NCBI GenBank assembly: GCA_963854735.1
Contig: OY978097.1
Coordinates: 1,860,001 to 1,924,000 of the forward strand
From: Marvania coccoides
Taxonomy: Eukaryota > Chlorophyta > Trebouxiophyceae > Chlorellales > Chlorellaceae
Reading direction: 5' to 3'
Length of the DNA stretch: 64,000 bases
Numbering within the stretch: position 1 is the stretch's first letter; each line of letters begins with the position of its first letter. The notes under the pieces are model-generated. The model made no database searches. It was given only the letters and a program-made list of their open reading frames with translations, and had not been told where the DNA came from. This document shows, piece after piece, positions 10,376 to 22,572 of this stretch. A program made the position numbers and the translations under genes.

Positions 10376-10603
10376 GTGCGGTGGTACGAGGAGGACACCG
10401 AGGCGGACGAGAACGCTGCCATTCTGGGGATGACGCAGCTCAAGGTGGAGCAGCAGACGCAGCTGCTCAGCAACGGTCGCTCCCACACTGTCGACTACAC
10501 CGAGCTGGTGCCATTGCACGACATTTTGCGGCCAGTGTACATTCAGCCGCACCCCACGAAGCAGGGAACCTTCTTCTACAACCCCTACATCAAGGGAGTA
10601 TAG
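10376..10603 (+). pseudogene. Terminal exon or 3' fragment of an unidentified gene
   Basis: An open frame with strong local codon bias begins around 10376 (RWYEEDTEADENAAILGMTQ) and ends LHDILRPVYIQPHPTKQGTF, then YNPYIKGV and TAG at 10601-10603. No upstream plus-strand exon is convincing, because the adjacent 450 bp carry coding-like sequence on the opposite strand. It may be the last exon of a gene whose 5' part was lost or inverted. The family is not recognised. Confidence 0.4.
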
Positions 10604-10681
10604 CCGCCGGGACCCTGGCAGGGGTCAGAGGGCCTGGGAGCTACAGCGGGCGGGGTTTGACGGTGGTGCAGGGCAGCACTG

Positions 10682-10893
10682 GCGCTGAAAATCGCTGGTT
10701 TGCACCCATTTTTAACATGAAAAATAGCGCGAGCGTCGAATGGCGCTAATAAACGCGGCGAGTGCCAGCGTTTGTTGGCACCAGCGCTAAATATCGCAAT
10801 CAAATTTTCATGAGCGCTTTTTAACGCTGTGTTGGGCAGCGCCAGACATCCCTTGCGCTGAAAAGCGATCAATAAAACTGCGCTTATTAATGT
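10682..10893. repeat. Cluster of degenerate GCGCT-N6-CGC motifs
   Basis: Short GC-arm/AT-core motifs recur here: GCGCTGAAAATCGC (10682), GCGCTAATAAACGC (10742), GCGCTAAATATCGC (10783), GCGCTTTTTAACGC (10813) and the partial GCGCTGAAAAGCGA (10855). The segment is otherwise AT-rich and noncoding and lies within 400 bp upstream of the DNA glycosylase gene. It could be a binding-site array or the remains of a short repeat family. Confidence 0.6.
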
Positions 10894-11041
10894 TTTCTTA
10901 CACCAGCGCCCAACAGCGGCGTCCACAAAACTGAGATGGCCGAAAAGCAAAACTTGTTCAAAACGTTAAATTAGGAGCCTTCCGCCGGATTAAAAAAAAC
11001 GCGAATATTTTTTTATGTTGCGAAGCTTGCTATACTTTGGC

Positions 11042-12210
11042 ATGATGAACTTTCGAAAGCGAAAAGTCGAGACGATGCCGATGCAGACAAAAGTTGTTTC
11101 TCCCAAAAGGACAATTGCGGAGGTGCCCACGCCGGCAAAGGCTGCAGGCCAACCAAAAACGCCCCCGCAGGACATCGGCATTGCGGAGTTGCTGCTGGAT
11201 GCCGGCAGCTCTGCGCTCGCAGTCACCGCTTCCGCTGCGGCAGCCCCGCTGCCTGTTCGTGCTGGCCCTGAGGGCCTCACCTCAGACACGCTCGCCCTCG
11301 CAGTTCAGGTGAAGAAGAGCATACGCGTGTTCTTGCTTTTCAAGCCCCTTTGCTACCTCAAAACCCTAAAATTTCCTCTCTGCAGTCTTTCATACTTTAT
11401 ATTTGTTTCAAAATTTGTCACACTGGGCGACTGAAAATGTTATTAACCTCCTCTTCGACTTGTGCAGTACCTGTCCAGCGTGGATGAGCGCCTGGTGCCG
11501 CTCATTGACCAACACGGCCCACCCGAGCGGCTGCTTACCAAGGGCCCTGGCGCCTTTGCCTCCCTCGCAAAGTCCATCGTCTTTCAACAGCTCTCCACCA
11601 AAGCCGCATCCACCATCTACGGGCGGGTGCTCGAGACCTGCGCCTGCGAGACCGTGCTCACCCCTGCGGCTGTGGCGGCCCAGCCCCAGGAGGCGCTGTG
11701 CGGCGCCGGTCTCAGCAGGCAAAAGGCGGCGTACCTCCATGACTTGTCTCGCCACTTCAACGAGGGGCTGCTGTCCGATGCGATCATCGATGGCATGTCG
11801 CCGGAGGAGCTGCACCCTGCCCTGACCGCCGTGAAGGGCCTGGGCCCCTGGAGCGTAGATATGGTGAGAGAGATAGCATCGAGTCATGAACGGCGCTACC
11901 TTTTTACATATATTATGTGAGAAAATATCGCGGATTTTTTTGAATGATTTCGTTCCTTTTGGGTTTGCAGTTTGCCATGTTTCATCTGGGCCTGCCGGAC
12001 TGCCTTCCTGTGGGAGATTTGGGGGTTCGCAAGGGCATGCAGCAGCTCTACGGCCTGTCCAAGCTGCCCACGCCCAAAGAGATGGTGGAGGTGGCGGAAA
12101 CTTGGAGGCCGTACCGCAGCGTGGGGGCTTACTACATGTGGAGGGTGGAGGTGCCCAAGGCGGCGACTGGGAGCAAGAAAAAAAAAGTAAAAGGCACGGT
12201 GAAGGAATGA
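11042..12210 (+). CDS. AlkA-type HhH-GPD DNA-3-methyladenine glycosylase
   Basis: Exons 11042-11308, 11468-11863 and 11971-12210 encode 300 residues. The helix-hairpin-helix is [12 protein letters not shown] (about residues 210-221), followed by [19 protein letters not shown], in which Asp237 is the expected catalytic aspartate of the GPD motif. Upstream, [20 protein letters not shown] is the conserved second helix of the family. The N-terminal 90 residues are Lys/Arg-then-Pro/Ala-rich and may hold a nuclear signal; an in-frame ATG at 11015 would add a hydrophobic leader that could target an organelle. The tail ends in a Lys cluster. Family role: base-excision repair, removing alkylated purines by hydrolysing the N-glycosidic bond. 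No FeS cluster cysteines are seen. Confidence 0.88.
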
Positions 12211-12922
12211 AAATTTCGCGAATAAAAATAAACTGGGTGCGTTTCATCAGGGCTGAAGTCCAACAATAATCTGGTTTGACGTGGATGCCTGCAAGTATTG
12301 GCATGCTTGGAAATGAAGAATTATAAAGGAAGCTGCAAAACACTTCATTACCGCCAGTAAGGACGCGTGGCCTTTGCTCCAGGCCTGCGTAGGATTTACA
12401 GGTAGTCGCCAAGGGAATACCCTTCCTTTTTATTTTCAAATGCCTTGACCGATTCTGCAATCTTGCTGGTGCCGCGAAAAGTATTGCATTCTCGTTTTTT
12501 AAGTGACGTAGTCACTCTCTACAACAAAGGGGTCCCAAATCGGGTGGACAAAAGTTCGCAATGCATTATAACACACTGTGCGGCAAATGAACACGGAGAA
12601 TGACGTCCTCTTAAAAAATAAATGTGCATAGCCGATAGCGCTCGACCAAGTCCCCAGAAATGAAATAAAGCTCCATTTGCAGTAGCATGCAAATAAGAGC
12701 CACCATTATGCAGTTGGCTCAATCGTTTTGATCATGGCAAGCAGCAAATGGCTTATTTGTCCAGCTGGAGCTCTAGATGATGGCCATGCCAAAATTTTCT
12801 TCCTTCAAAGTTATCTGCCAGATTCCCCCCCAGCTTAATTAAAAAAATAGAATTAATTGCGCCATAGCACTTGAAATCGCCTAGGGCGTTCAACAGAGAG
12901 CAGAGGCCCTCTGCAAACAAAG
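12211..12922. other. Spacer between DNA glycosylase and PP2C genes
   Basis: About 710 bp of AT-rich DNA between two plus-strand genes. Open frames in it are short and lack the GC3 bias of local exons. No RNA gene, repeat or element is recognised. Confidence 0.6.
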
Positions 12923-14370
12923 ATGCGAATCACAACACTGAATTTCGTTGCTCCTCAATGTGCAGCTGCCTTGAAGGCCGCAAAATCACGCTTTTCTGTG
13001 CGATGTGAGCCAATGTACCACCGCAAACTCCTCCATCTTCCCTCTCATTTTTTTTTCATCTCCTGCAAAATTTACTTATTTTTGTCCTTCCAAAGTATTC
13101 ACACTGAAAACTCACACTCAACTAATATTACATTTGCGCACCCAACGAGGCTGACTTATTTCTTTGATCATCCCTGCAGGCGAGGTTGTAGCGCAGTCTG
13201 CCACCGCCACGCTTCCTAAATTTCGCCTGCGCCTGGCCTCAGCCAACATCCCTCACCCTGACAAGGCGTCGTACGGCGGTGAGGACGCCTTCTTCGTCAG
13301 CGACGTTGGAGGGGGCGCCCTGGGGGTGGCAGACGGAGTGGGAGGGTGGCAGGAGAGCGGAATCAACCCTGCAGAGTACTCCGCAATGTTTATGGCGGTG
13401 GCTAAAGAGTACCTGGAAGGCACGCTCGCCGCTCCCGCTGCTGCGGCTGCTGCTCCCTCTGCCTCTACTCCCGCCGTCCCAGCTGCTCTGATGTCTGGTG
13501 AATGGATGGACGCAGCCCCTGCCAGCGACCCTGTGGGAACCATGGAGTCGGCGCCACCCCTTTCCCCCAGCACCAGTGCCAGCAGCGACCCCGCTGCAGC
13601 TCCTACCAGCGAGGAAATTGCGGAGCGCACCGCATTAGGGGCCCTAGCCATCGCTCACAGACTCACCCGCAAGCCAGGGTCCGCCACGGCGTGCGTGCTG
13701 CGACTGGACGCAGCCGCAGGGGAGCTGGACGCCGCCAATTTGGGCGACTCCGGGTTTTTGTTGATTCGGGGCAGCGAGATTGCCTTCCGATCTGAGGTGC
13801 TCCAGCACTTTTTCGACTGCCCCTACCAGTTCGGCGCCGCCCCCGAGTTCACGCCGGCCACCGACACAGCGGAGGACGCCGCGGTGTACCGCGTGCAGCT
13901 GCGGATTGGCGACGTGATTGTGCTGGCGACTGACGGAGCGTTGGACAACGTCTGGCCTGAGGACATCGTGCGGCTGGCGCCCAGGACGGCGGCGGAGGTG
14001 CAGGGCGCTGCCGATGCGCTGGCGTCGCTGGCTGCCTGCCACGGCGCAGACCCTGAGTGAGTTAAACATATTAAATTATAATTCACGAAATGGTAATGGG
14101 GTATCTTCGTTATTAATAATTCTGAATGATAACTAACCCTGATTTTTGTATTACTTAAATTTTAGGTACGACTCGCCCTACGCGGTGGAAGCGACCGAGG
14201 AGGGCATCGAGCTGCCTCTGTTTGAGAAGCTAGCAAAGGCAACGTTTGTGGGCGGAAAATTGCAGCTGGGGCGGCTGCAGGGCGGGAAGCTTGATGACGT
14301 GACTGTGGTGATGGCGTACGTAGAGGCAGCAGAGCAGACAGAAGCAGCAGCAGCACAGTCCACAGAATGA
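12923..14370 (+). CDS. PTC7-like PP2C-family phosphatase, organelle-targeting-like leader
   Basis: Exons 12923-13004, 13180-14056 and 14166-14370 encode 387 residues. Exon 1 supplies an uncharged-acidic-free leader (MRITTLNFVAPQCAAALKAA, then KSRFSVRC) of plastid or mitochondrial type. The phosphatase core has GGEDAFFVSD, GVADGVGGW (metal-binding Asp), NLGDSGFLLIRG, LATDGALDNVWPEDI and, in exon 3, GGKLDDVTVVMAYV; these are the metal-ligand motifs of PPM/PP2C phosphatases of the PTC7 (SpoIIE-like) branch. An Ala/Pro/Ser-rich insert of about 80 residues separates the first and second motifs. In other organisms PTC7 homologues act in mitochondria (on coenzyme Q biosynthesis) or plastids. The COQ8 gene lies about 4.6 kb away, but that proximity is not evidence of shared function. 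Confidence 0.87.
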
Positions 14371-14723
14371 GCCTACTTTGTGTGAAATCGCAGCTGGTTG
14401 GCCACGCCCGTTGGTTAAATAATCAAAGTTTTCTTTCCCTCTAATAACGTTTTTCTTTATTTATTAAACGCCTTTAATTACTTCAGCACTACCTATTTTT
14501 GTTTTATGTTTCACTGTTCTGAAGGGAAAAAAATAGATTAATTTGATTGGTCGTCATTGTCATATGTCATCAAAGGCCACACACAAACACACACACGCGC
14601 ATCGTCAAAGGAAAGAAGATACATCAACCGAAAAAGATTGATTTTTTCGTATACGTATATGAATTTTGAAAATTCCGTGCCATTCTCGTCGTCATCGTAA
14701 AATAGTTTCTTGCCGTCCTGCCG
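14371..14723. other. Convergent 3' spacer
   Basis: This 353-bp AT-rich region separates the convergent PP2C (plus) and DDT-bromodomain (minus) genes. It contains a short CA-rich run near 14578-14600. No gene is seen. Confidence 0.6.
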
Positions 14724-16071
14724 TCACGCCCCGGGCAGCCCTTGCGCCCTCCAGGCCTGCATCGCCGCCGCTTCCATTTCCACCCCCGCCTGGTGCACCT
14801 CGTGCCCACGGGGGTTGAAGGTGCGGCAGTTTGCGAAGATGAGGCGCACGTCGGCCAACACCTCTTGGGGCGAAGAGTACCTGAAAATAAAGTTAAGATA
14901 TGGCGGAAAACGGACACACGTTATACAGTGGATACTGCAAATGTAAATTAACATTAAAAAAAAATGAAGGGGAGACGAACACTGACTAGAAATTAATTCG
15001 ATGAATTTAACAAAAAATCGAAATTATACCTTCCGCGCCCCAGCCGCTTCAAAATCGTTCCAAAGTCCATCGGTCGCGCAATTACAGAGGAGTAACCGGG
15101 GGCGTCTGCGTCGTCCACAGGCTCGCTGAACAGGTCAGCGTCTGGGTGGCGCAGCGCAGAGTCCAACGCGCGCCGAGCAGCGCCCACCCAATCTGCAGGG
15201 CCGCTGCCGCCCACTGGCGCTGCAGCCGCCGTCCCTCCACCTCCCATCACCATCATGGGAGGCGGGCCAGGGTTGGGAACCATGCCAGAGGGGCCGCCCA
15301 TCGACTGGTGCTGCTGCTGCATCGACAGCTGCTGCTGTTGGTAGTACTGATGAGAGGAAGGCGGCGGCAGCGGCGCTCCGCCAAATCCGCCACCCATTTG
15401 GGGAATCGAGGGGGCAGGCATGCCCAGCATCATGGGCGGCGGGGCTGCAGCCTGTTCTGGCATTCCCATGGGCTGCTGCATCGACTGCTGTTGCTGCATC
15501 TGCTGCTGTTGCTGCATCTGCTGCTGTTGCATCTGTTGCTGCATATGCTGCTGCTGCATCTGTTGGCGCTGCATCTGTTGCTGTTGCATCTGCTGCTGCA
15601 CCTGTTGCTGCAGTCCTGCCATGTAATGCTGTTGCATGGCGGCAGCCTGCGGGCGAGGCTGCTGCGGCAGTGCCCCCCCCCCCCAGTGGTCCAGCCCTGC
15701 AGAAGTCCACCCCTTGGTAAAGGCGGCTTCTGCGGCCTGCGCCGCGCGCGTCACTTCGTGCCCTGGGCCGTTGTAGGCAGTGGCGTTGGCCCAAATGAGG
15801 TCAGCGTCTGCCGCCAGCTGTGCGGGGGAGTCGTACGCCCCAGCTGCCAGCTTCCTAGAGACGGTGCCCAGGTCCATGGGACGGAGGATCACCGAGTAGT
15901 AGTCAGGCACGTCAGCGGGGTCCACAGGCTCAGCAAACCACGCTGCCGCCGCCAGCTTGTTCAAGCGGTACAGCACGCCCCTGGCAGCCTCCTGCCAGCT
16001 ATTGTTGCCCCCGCCCGACGCCCTGCTCCCGCCGTAACCCCCGTAGGTCTGCTGCTCGTATGCGTAGTTCG

Positions 16072-16109
<38 letters not shown>

Positions 16110-19100
16110 GCGAATATTCCTGCGCTGTTCCACAGCGTGATGAAGGCGACCTCGGCAGCGGTGGCCTCCGCCACCACGGGCGCATCGGGTTCGTTGAACG
16201 TATGGCAGTTGGTCCACACCAGGGCCACGTCAGCAGCCATCTCAGCGGGGTCGCTGTAGTGCCCTCTGTTGAGACGCCTGGCGATGGTGCCCAGGTCCAT
16301 GGGGCGGTCAATCACGTCGTGGTACTGGGGGAAGCTGCGGGGGACGGGCTCGGTGAAAGCGCCAGCGATGGGGAGGGCGGCGAGGCGGGCCAAAGCCCGG
16401 GCAGCGCGGTCGGTCCAATCAGCCACAGGCGCGTAGCCAGGCGGGGCTGCCAGCTTCGCGGCAGCTACCACGATGGCGGAGCGACCGCCGCCCCTGCCAC
16501 CACGGCCGCCTCGGCCCCCTGTGCCGCCGCTGCGGCCGGAGGGTGGGCGGGCGCGTTCACGCTCGCGCACCTCTGCCTGCTGCACCGTCCACTGCTCCTC
16601 GGTCAGCGGCAGCCCTTCGGCAGCCCACCTGCAAAGAATATAATAATCAACAAAAGTACTAGTACATTGGTAGAGACTACTAGTACATTGGTAGAAGAGT
16701 TGTTGACTAATTTCGTATTAAAAAAAAGCAGAAAATTTCGGGAAAAAACTTACAGCTTGAGGAAGACGCGGCGCATGTCGCGCACCTCCTCCACGATGCC
16801 GGCCTCCTCCCCATTGTACAGCAGGCAGTTGTCCACAATGAGGTCCACCCCAGCGATGGCTTGAATGGGGGAAGTCATCCCCGACAGCCGCGAATCACGC
16901 AGCGTGCCCAGGTCCATGGGGCGCTGAACGACCTCCAGGTAGTCGGGAGCCACCTCGGGGGGCACCGGGTACGAGAAATCCTCAGCAATTTCCTGCCGCA
17001 TGGTTTTCGACAGCGCCTTGTGCGCCGCCTCCTTCCAGTTATCAGCGCCCACTAGCTTGCGCTTCCCTGCAGACGGGGCACCTCCTCCTCCCATGCTGCT
17101 CTCCCTCGCTTTCTTCCTCGGCCTGCCACTGGAGTCGCTGTCGTCTCCCAGCGCATCTGCCCGCTCCGCCGCCGCCAGCACCGCGGCATCGATGGCCGCC
17201 TGGCTGGGGGGACGCACACGCTTGCCCTGGCACTCCGCGCAGTGCACATCCCGCCGATCCGCCAGCGCCGCCTCCACCTCCTCCAGGGAGTTGCCGGTGC
17301 ACTCAATGTGAAATTGGCGCTGGCAGGCGCCGCAAACCACCAACGGGCGGCCGTAGTCGGGGTACTGGCACACGGGGCAGTGGATAGGGGGCGGCTCCTC
17401 GTCCGCCTCCTCGCGTTTGCGCCGCTGCCTCTCCGCCCGCTCCGCCCGCCGCGCCGCCGCCTCCTCCTCCGTCTCAAACGTGGCCCGGCGCTTCCGCCCG
17501 CGGCCGCCCGCAGACGAGCCGTCGCGCTTGAGCTTCTCCAGCATGCGCGCCTCGCCTGCCTTGTAGTCTGCGCGCTCGAAGAAGGGTTTGGGCGGACGCC
17601 CGCTGCGCTTGCCGTCAACGTCGGTGCCGAACGCGCCGGCTCCAGTGGGCTTGCCCTCCCGCCGCGCGGCGCGCTCCGCCTTTCGCCGGGCGTTGCCGCA
17701 CCCCGGGCAGTCCCACTGCTCATCCTCAGGGATGGCGTCAACCTCATCTTGCGTCATGCCCACGCAGCTGCCGTGGAACCACCGGTTGCACGAGTCGCAG
17801 CAGATCCACAGGGCGTCCAGCTCGGGGGTCTCGCCCTGCGCCGCGGAGCAGACGCCGCAGGAGTCGGCGGCAGCAGCAGCGGCAGCGCGGGCGGCGCTGC
17901 GGGCGGCCTCCTTGGCAGCCACGCTGTCGAACTGCACAGAGTGGCGCACCGCGGCCTGCAGCTCGCGCGCAGCGATGTTGGCCGCCTCACGGCGCACCTG
18001 CGAGAAAAAGGTAGAAAAAAAAACGAGTGAGAAATAACAATGGATAACTAATATATATTTAATTATTAAATGCAAAACCACACGCACCTGTTCCTCGTAA
18101 GAGCGCACAAACCACAGCGGCATGTCCCGCTCGTGCATCCATGAAGGCACTGGCAACTTAGACACCACAGAGCCTCTGCCATAGCCCATGCCCCCATGGT
18201 AGCCTTGTGCAGCTCCAGAATGTTGCCCAGCACCCTGCGCAGGATTGGTCGCAGCGCCTGTGGCCCGCTGGGAGCGGTCAACGCCTCCCCGCTTGCGCTG
18301 ACCGCTGCCGCCGGCGCCGCTGGGGGTGGCCCCGCCCTCGCTGCCTGTGGAGGCGAGCCTGGAGCGCAGCTTAGCCGCCATTGCTGCCGGCATGCTGAGC
18401 ATGCGCTCCTCCTCCTCGGTCTTGATCGCCTTGGCAAATGCCTCCGCCACAAGCTTCTTAACCTCAGGAGCGATTGGCTCCGACGGCTCCTTCTTCACCT
18501 CCTGTTTCACGGGAGCCGCCATTGCCGTAGTGGCGCTCTGCTGCCGCGCATGCGCTGCAACGACGGCGGCCATGGCAGCGGGAGAGAAGGCCTGTATCAT
18601 GGCGGAAAATCCTCCAGGAGCGCCCATGAAGGGCATTCCCTGCCGCTGTCCAGGACGAGCAGCAGTTTGTTGAGGCCCAGCTGGCATGAAGAATTCTGGC
18701 GGAGACACCTGCGGGTGAGGGCGAGGCACGGGAGCAGCAGGCGCTGCGCCGGGAGGTGGCGCTGCTCCAGACATTGGCTGCTGCTGCGAGGAGGGTTGGG
18801 GGGCAGCAGCGGCGTGCGGTTGAGTTCCAGGCGCTGGGGCTTGGAACTGCGGCTGCTGGGCTGTCGCAGGCTGAGCGGCAGCTTGAGGCTGCAAGGGTGC
18901 CTGCTGCACTGCTGCTGCTGCTGCTGCAGGCTGTGGCGCGCCGCCAACAGAAATGGATGCCGGGGGGATGCCAAGCGCCAAAGGTGCCACAGCCTGCTGC
19001 TGCTGTTGTTGCATGGAAGACGCAGCCGGAGCGGTTAGCCTGGCGCCGCCACCAAGGCCACCAGACCCCAGGCCTGCCGTTGAAGGCCACTGAGACAGCG

Positions 19101-22100
19101 ACCCCAGCCGAGGGGGGCCAGCCACGATGGGCTGGTGCTGTTGCTGCTGCATGGCAGGCGCCTGCCCCAGCTGCTGTTGCTGTGCCTGCTGCGCTGCTTG
19201 TGCTCGCGCCTGCGCCTGCTGCTGTTGCTGCTGCTGCAGCAGCATATGGGCGTGGCCCATGGCGAGGCGTTGGTGCAGCACCGCCGCCAGCTGCTGCTGC
19301 ATCTTCTGCTGATGCGCGGCCGCCGCTGCTTCCTCCGCCGCCGACAACTTGTGCTCCACCAGGTACTCGCTGCCGCCGCGGGGGTCCGTGGAGGGGCGCT
19401 TCTCCTTGATGACCCAGTTGTTACCGGGTGCTTTCTCCGACAAAACGCGGGGCCGGACAGATGAATCCCAGTTCAGGGCCTCGTCCAGCTTGCGCAGCGC
19501 CACCGCAAGCTGGGCGCATGTCTGCACGCCCTCCATCTCCGCCACCCACGCCGCCTGCACCGGGGACAAGCTCCAGTTGAGTTTGCGGTACTTGATGCCG
19601 GGGATGCACTGCTTGCCGCTCTGCCGGGCTGCCTGCAGTACAGGAGAAGAGAGAGATATGATGAAAACATTCAGTTTATATCGCAGTAGCGGATATTGGG
19701 GAAATGGGCCTCCATAACATCAATAAATATATAATAATAATTATCGGTTACTATCAAGTATGACCGACTCTATACCTTGCGAGCGAGGGCGTGGGGAAGG
19801 CGGTTGACGCCCCTGACGCGCGCGGCATGGCTCCTGCGGTCAATCTCCCACCCCGCGTACATCGGCTTCTCGAACTGGATGCCGTAGGGGTCCAACCGCC
19901 TTGGGGCGCCTGCGTCCTTTCGATCCCCGTCAGCAGCTGGTTGGCTGCCGCCTGCGGTGGCCAGGTCTGCGGCGGACGTTGCCCGGCTCAGAGCGCGAGA
20001 GCCAGCCTGGGAGGTCCCAGCGCCGCCAGCAGCAGCGCCGCCGGCAGCTGCGGCCGGAGCTGCCGCTGTTGGTTCGGCCCTCCAGCCTGGCTGGAAGGCG
20101 ATCGGGCGCAGCGCGGCCTCCAGCTGCAACACGGACCGCGCGAGGTCGGCGGCGTTGGTGGTTGAGCGCACGTTGACCGCCCAGCGAGCTCGAAACTGCA
20201 TGCCCCCGCCAGGCTCAGAGCCCCAAGGCCCCTCGGCCAGGCCCCAGAACTCGCGCTCGATCTTGCACACGTACGCGATCAGGTAGGTCAACCTAACAAT
20301 AGCGAAGTTGGAATATATATATCAGTTCAACGAAAGGAATGATAAATCAATTCTGTTTGTTCGTCAGGCATAGAAAATTCGAAGGAAAAAAACTCATTTC
20401 AACTCACTTTGAGCTGTCTGACTGGGACATGGCCAGCGTATCGTCTCCCGGGGCGCGCGAGATGGGGTTCATGCACCCCTTGCGCAGTGTGGGGCGCAGG
20501 CAGGTGTGGCACTTGCCGCACCGCTGCGTGGCCCGCCCCACCGGCCGCCCCTGCACCTGCACCCACTGGAACCGCCCACCTAGGGGCATGGGGGCCGGCA
20601 GCTCCGGCACCACCACCCGCCCGCACGTCCCCGTGCCGATCCACAGCCCGCCCTTGTTCTTTCTGCGCCTGGCGTCCTCTAGGTTAGCCTGCATCGCCTG
20701 CACCGCCGCTATGTACCCGTTGCGGTACCTATTGTTGTAGATCTCCGCCCCAGACATGGGGGGGGCACTAACGACTGCGGTTGTTGCTCCTCCCTGCCCC
20801 TGTGCCTGCTCCCCCGCAGGCGGTTCTTCCACCGCGTCGAAACTGGACGCCAGCGGTACTTCATCAGCAAATTTTACCCTGTGGGCGTTGCTCAGGGCCG
20901 CCTCCGCGGCCTCCCCGCGGTATACCACCGCGCTGGCCTTGTTGGTCACCTCCATGGCGTGCTTTCCACGGCTCTTGTAGGCCGGCAGCGCCGTGTGTAC
21001 AGTCCACCCGCTCAGCAGCGTCATCGGCTGCTTCCACTTGTCGCGCGCGGCTGTCGGGATGCGCAGCCCCGCGGTTTCGCCGCGCCCGCCCACTGCGCAC
21101 TCGGGGCAGAACCAGTCCCCTTCCCCGAGCGATTTCCCGCTCTCCCCAAGACACCGCATGTGATAGGCAGCGGGGCAGCCGTCACAGCACAGCAGGCTGC
21201 CGCCAATGCCGCACAGAACGCAGGAGTCGGTGTTGGCGTCCGTCAGCTGCTCCTTCTCCGCCTTTTCGGCCGCCTTGGCCTTCTCCTCAGCGCTCATTAT
21301 CGGAAACGCCCCGCCCTCTCCGCCCTTCCCAGCAACAAACTGACCCTCAGTCTCGCGGCGGTCGATCTCCGCGCGGATGGTGGTGCAGTCCAGCAGGTGG
21401 TCGCACAGACGCGACAGAATGGCGGCCTTGACAGGCACCGGGAGAGCGTAGTACTCCCGCTGGTAGGACGGCGGCGGCGGGCCTTGCCCAGCGAAGAGAT
21501 CAGGCGCATTGGCGGCTGCACCGGCGCCAGTAGCCAGCACTGCGTCCATGGCCGTGGCGTTGACCGGCTCAAACGCGCGGAGAGGGCGCGTGCGGGCCTC
21601 GACAGCAGTAGCAGCAACAGAGGCGACAACGCCCTCCATCGGGGCAGGTTCTCCATTTGGCTGGCCTGAGGGGGCAGCAGCTGCGGCAGGAGCGGCCTCT
21701 TGGTCCGCATCCTTCATTGCAACGTCGCTGCCCTCCTCTTTCTTCAGCTGCTCCTCCTTCCCAGCCAGCTCAGTTTTGGCGCCAGCTCCCTTCCCTTCTC
21801 CTCCTTCCCCCTCTCCGCCAGCTGTTTGTTCACCCGGGCTAACGCTCTTTCGGCTGTCGCTCCACTCGTGGGCAGCCAGCGGGTCCTCCGTCAGCCGCAG
21901 CATCTCCCACACGAAGCACGGCCAGCTGAGGTGGTCCAGCAGCGCCAGGTCCAGCTTGCGCTCCTCCCGCTCAGCAGGTATTTCGTCGATGGCCAGCGCC
22001 CGCAGCACCGCCACGTGCAGCTCGTCCATGAGGAGCGTGGGGCTGGAGGTGCACATGGCGGTCACAAAATCCTCAAACGGGAACGGGGACAGCCGCAGCT

Positions 22101-22572
22101 GCCACGAAAACGACCGCATCACGGCGTAAGCGGAGGCCAGGTCGCCCAACGCTGCCGACGGGGCTGGAAAGTTTGTGGGAGGGATGGGGCAGGTGTCTGG
22201 GAAAGCAGCGGCGGGGGGGAGGGTGTGCACGGTGTCATCGATGACCTCCTCCTCCTCCTCCTCCTCCACCTCGGATTCGAGCTCAAATTCGCTGTCGCTG
22301 TCGCTTTTCTCGCTTGCGCTGCTGCCGCTGCGCAGCGAGGCAGCTGCCTCGTCGTCCGATTCCTCTTTGAGGGAGCGTCGCGCCAGGTTGCGGGCGGCGC
22401 GGCCGATGGGGGATGGTCGACCGCCAGTGCTGTCCTCTGCGGCTGGGCGGCCTCGCTTCCGCCCTCTGCTGGTCGTCACCGTCGGGGCGCTGTCAGAAGG
22501 CTCCGCTTGGGAAGGACGGCCTGCCCGCCGGCGGCCTGCAGCACCGCCTCGCGATGCACTTCCTTTCGCCAT
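14724..22572 (-). CDS. Giant DDT / triple PHD / four-bromodomain chromatin protein
   Basis: Six exons (22572-20408, 20292-19776, 19632-18088, 17997-16754, 16628-15030, 14880-14724) join in frame to 2,408 residues. Order: an acidic/basic N-terminus; a DDT-like domain near 140-200 (YAVMRSFSWQLRLSPFPFED); PHD1 near 447-490 (CVLCGIGGSLLCCDGCPAAY); a segment after PHD1 with LTYLIAYVCKIEREFWGLAE; a Gln/Ala/Pro-rich region; PHD2 near 1453-1505 (LWICCDSCNRWFHGSCVGM); PHD3 near 1610-1665; bromodomains near 1729-1823, 1893-1996, 2033-2136 and 2303-2400, each with RPMDLGT or RPMDFGT. Gln tracts separate the last bromodomains. DDT plus PHD recalls plant PTM-type proteins; DDT-PHD-bromodomain recalls animal BPTF/NURF301, the ISWI-complex subunit. 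Expected role: nuclear reader of histone methylation and acetylation. Multiple PHDs with four bromodomains exceed both templates. One 90-bp intron (18087-17998) is in frame and stop-free. Confidence 0.88.
16073..16109 (-). repeat. CAG trinucleotide run encoding a polyglutamine tract
   Basis: An almost pure run of CTG on the plus strand (CAG on the coding strand) encodes about twelve glutamines between the second and third bromodomains. Looser Gln/Met repeats follow at about 15480-15610. Confidence 0.9.

Noticed and set aside
9898..10749. A 283-codon plus-strand open frame
   Set aside because: Mostly antisense to the minus-strand fragment with better codon bias. Its Arg/His-rich peptide has no recognisable domain and seems a GC-rich shadow.
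15146..16864. A 572-codon plus-strand open frame
   Set aside because: It lies antisense to the bromodomain exons and reads mostly Leu, His and Cys runs produced by the reverse complement of Gln codons. The opposite strand has clear domains.
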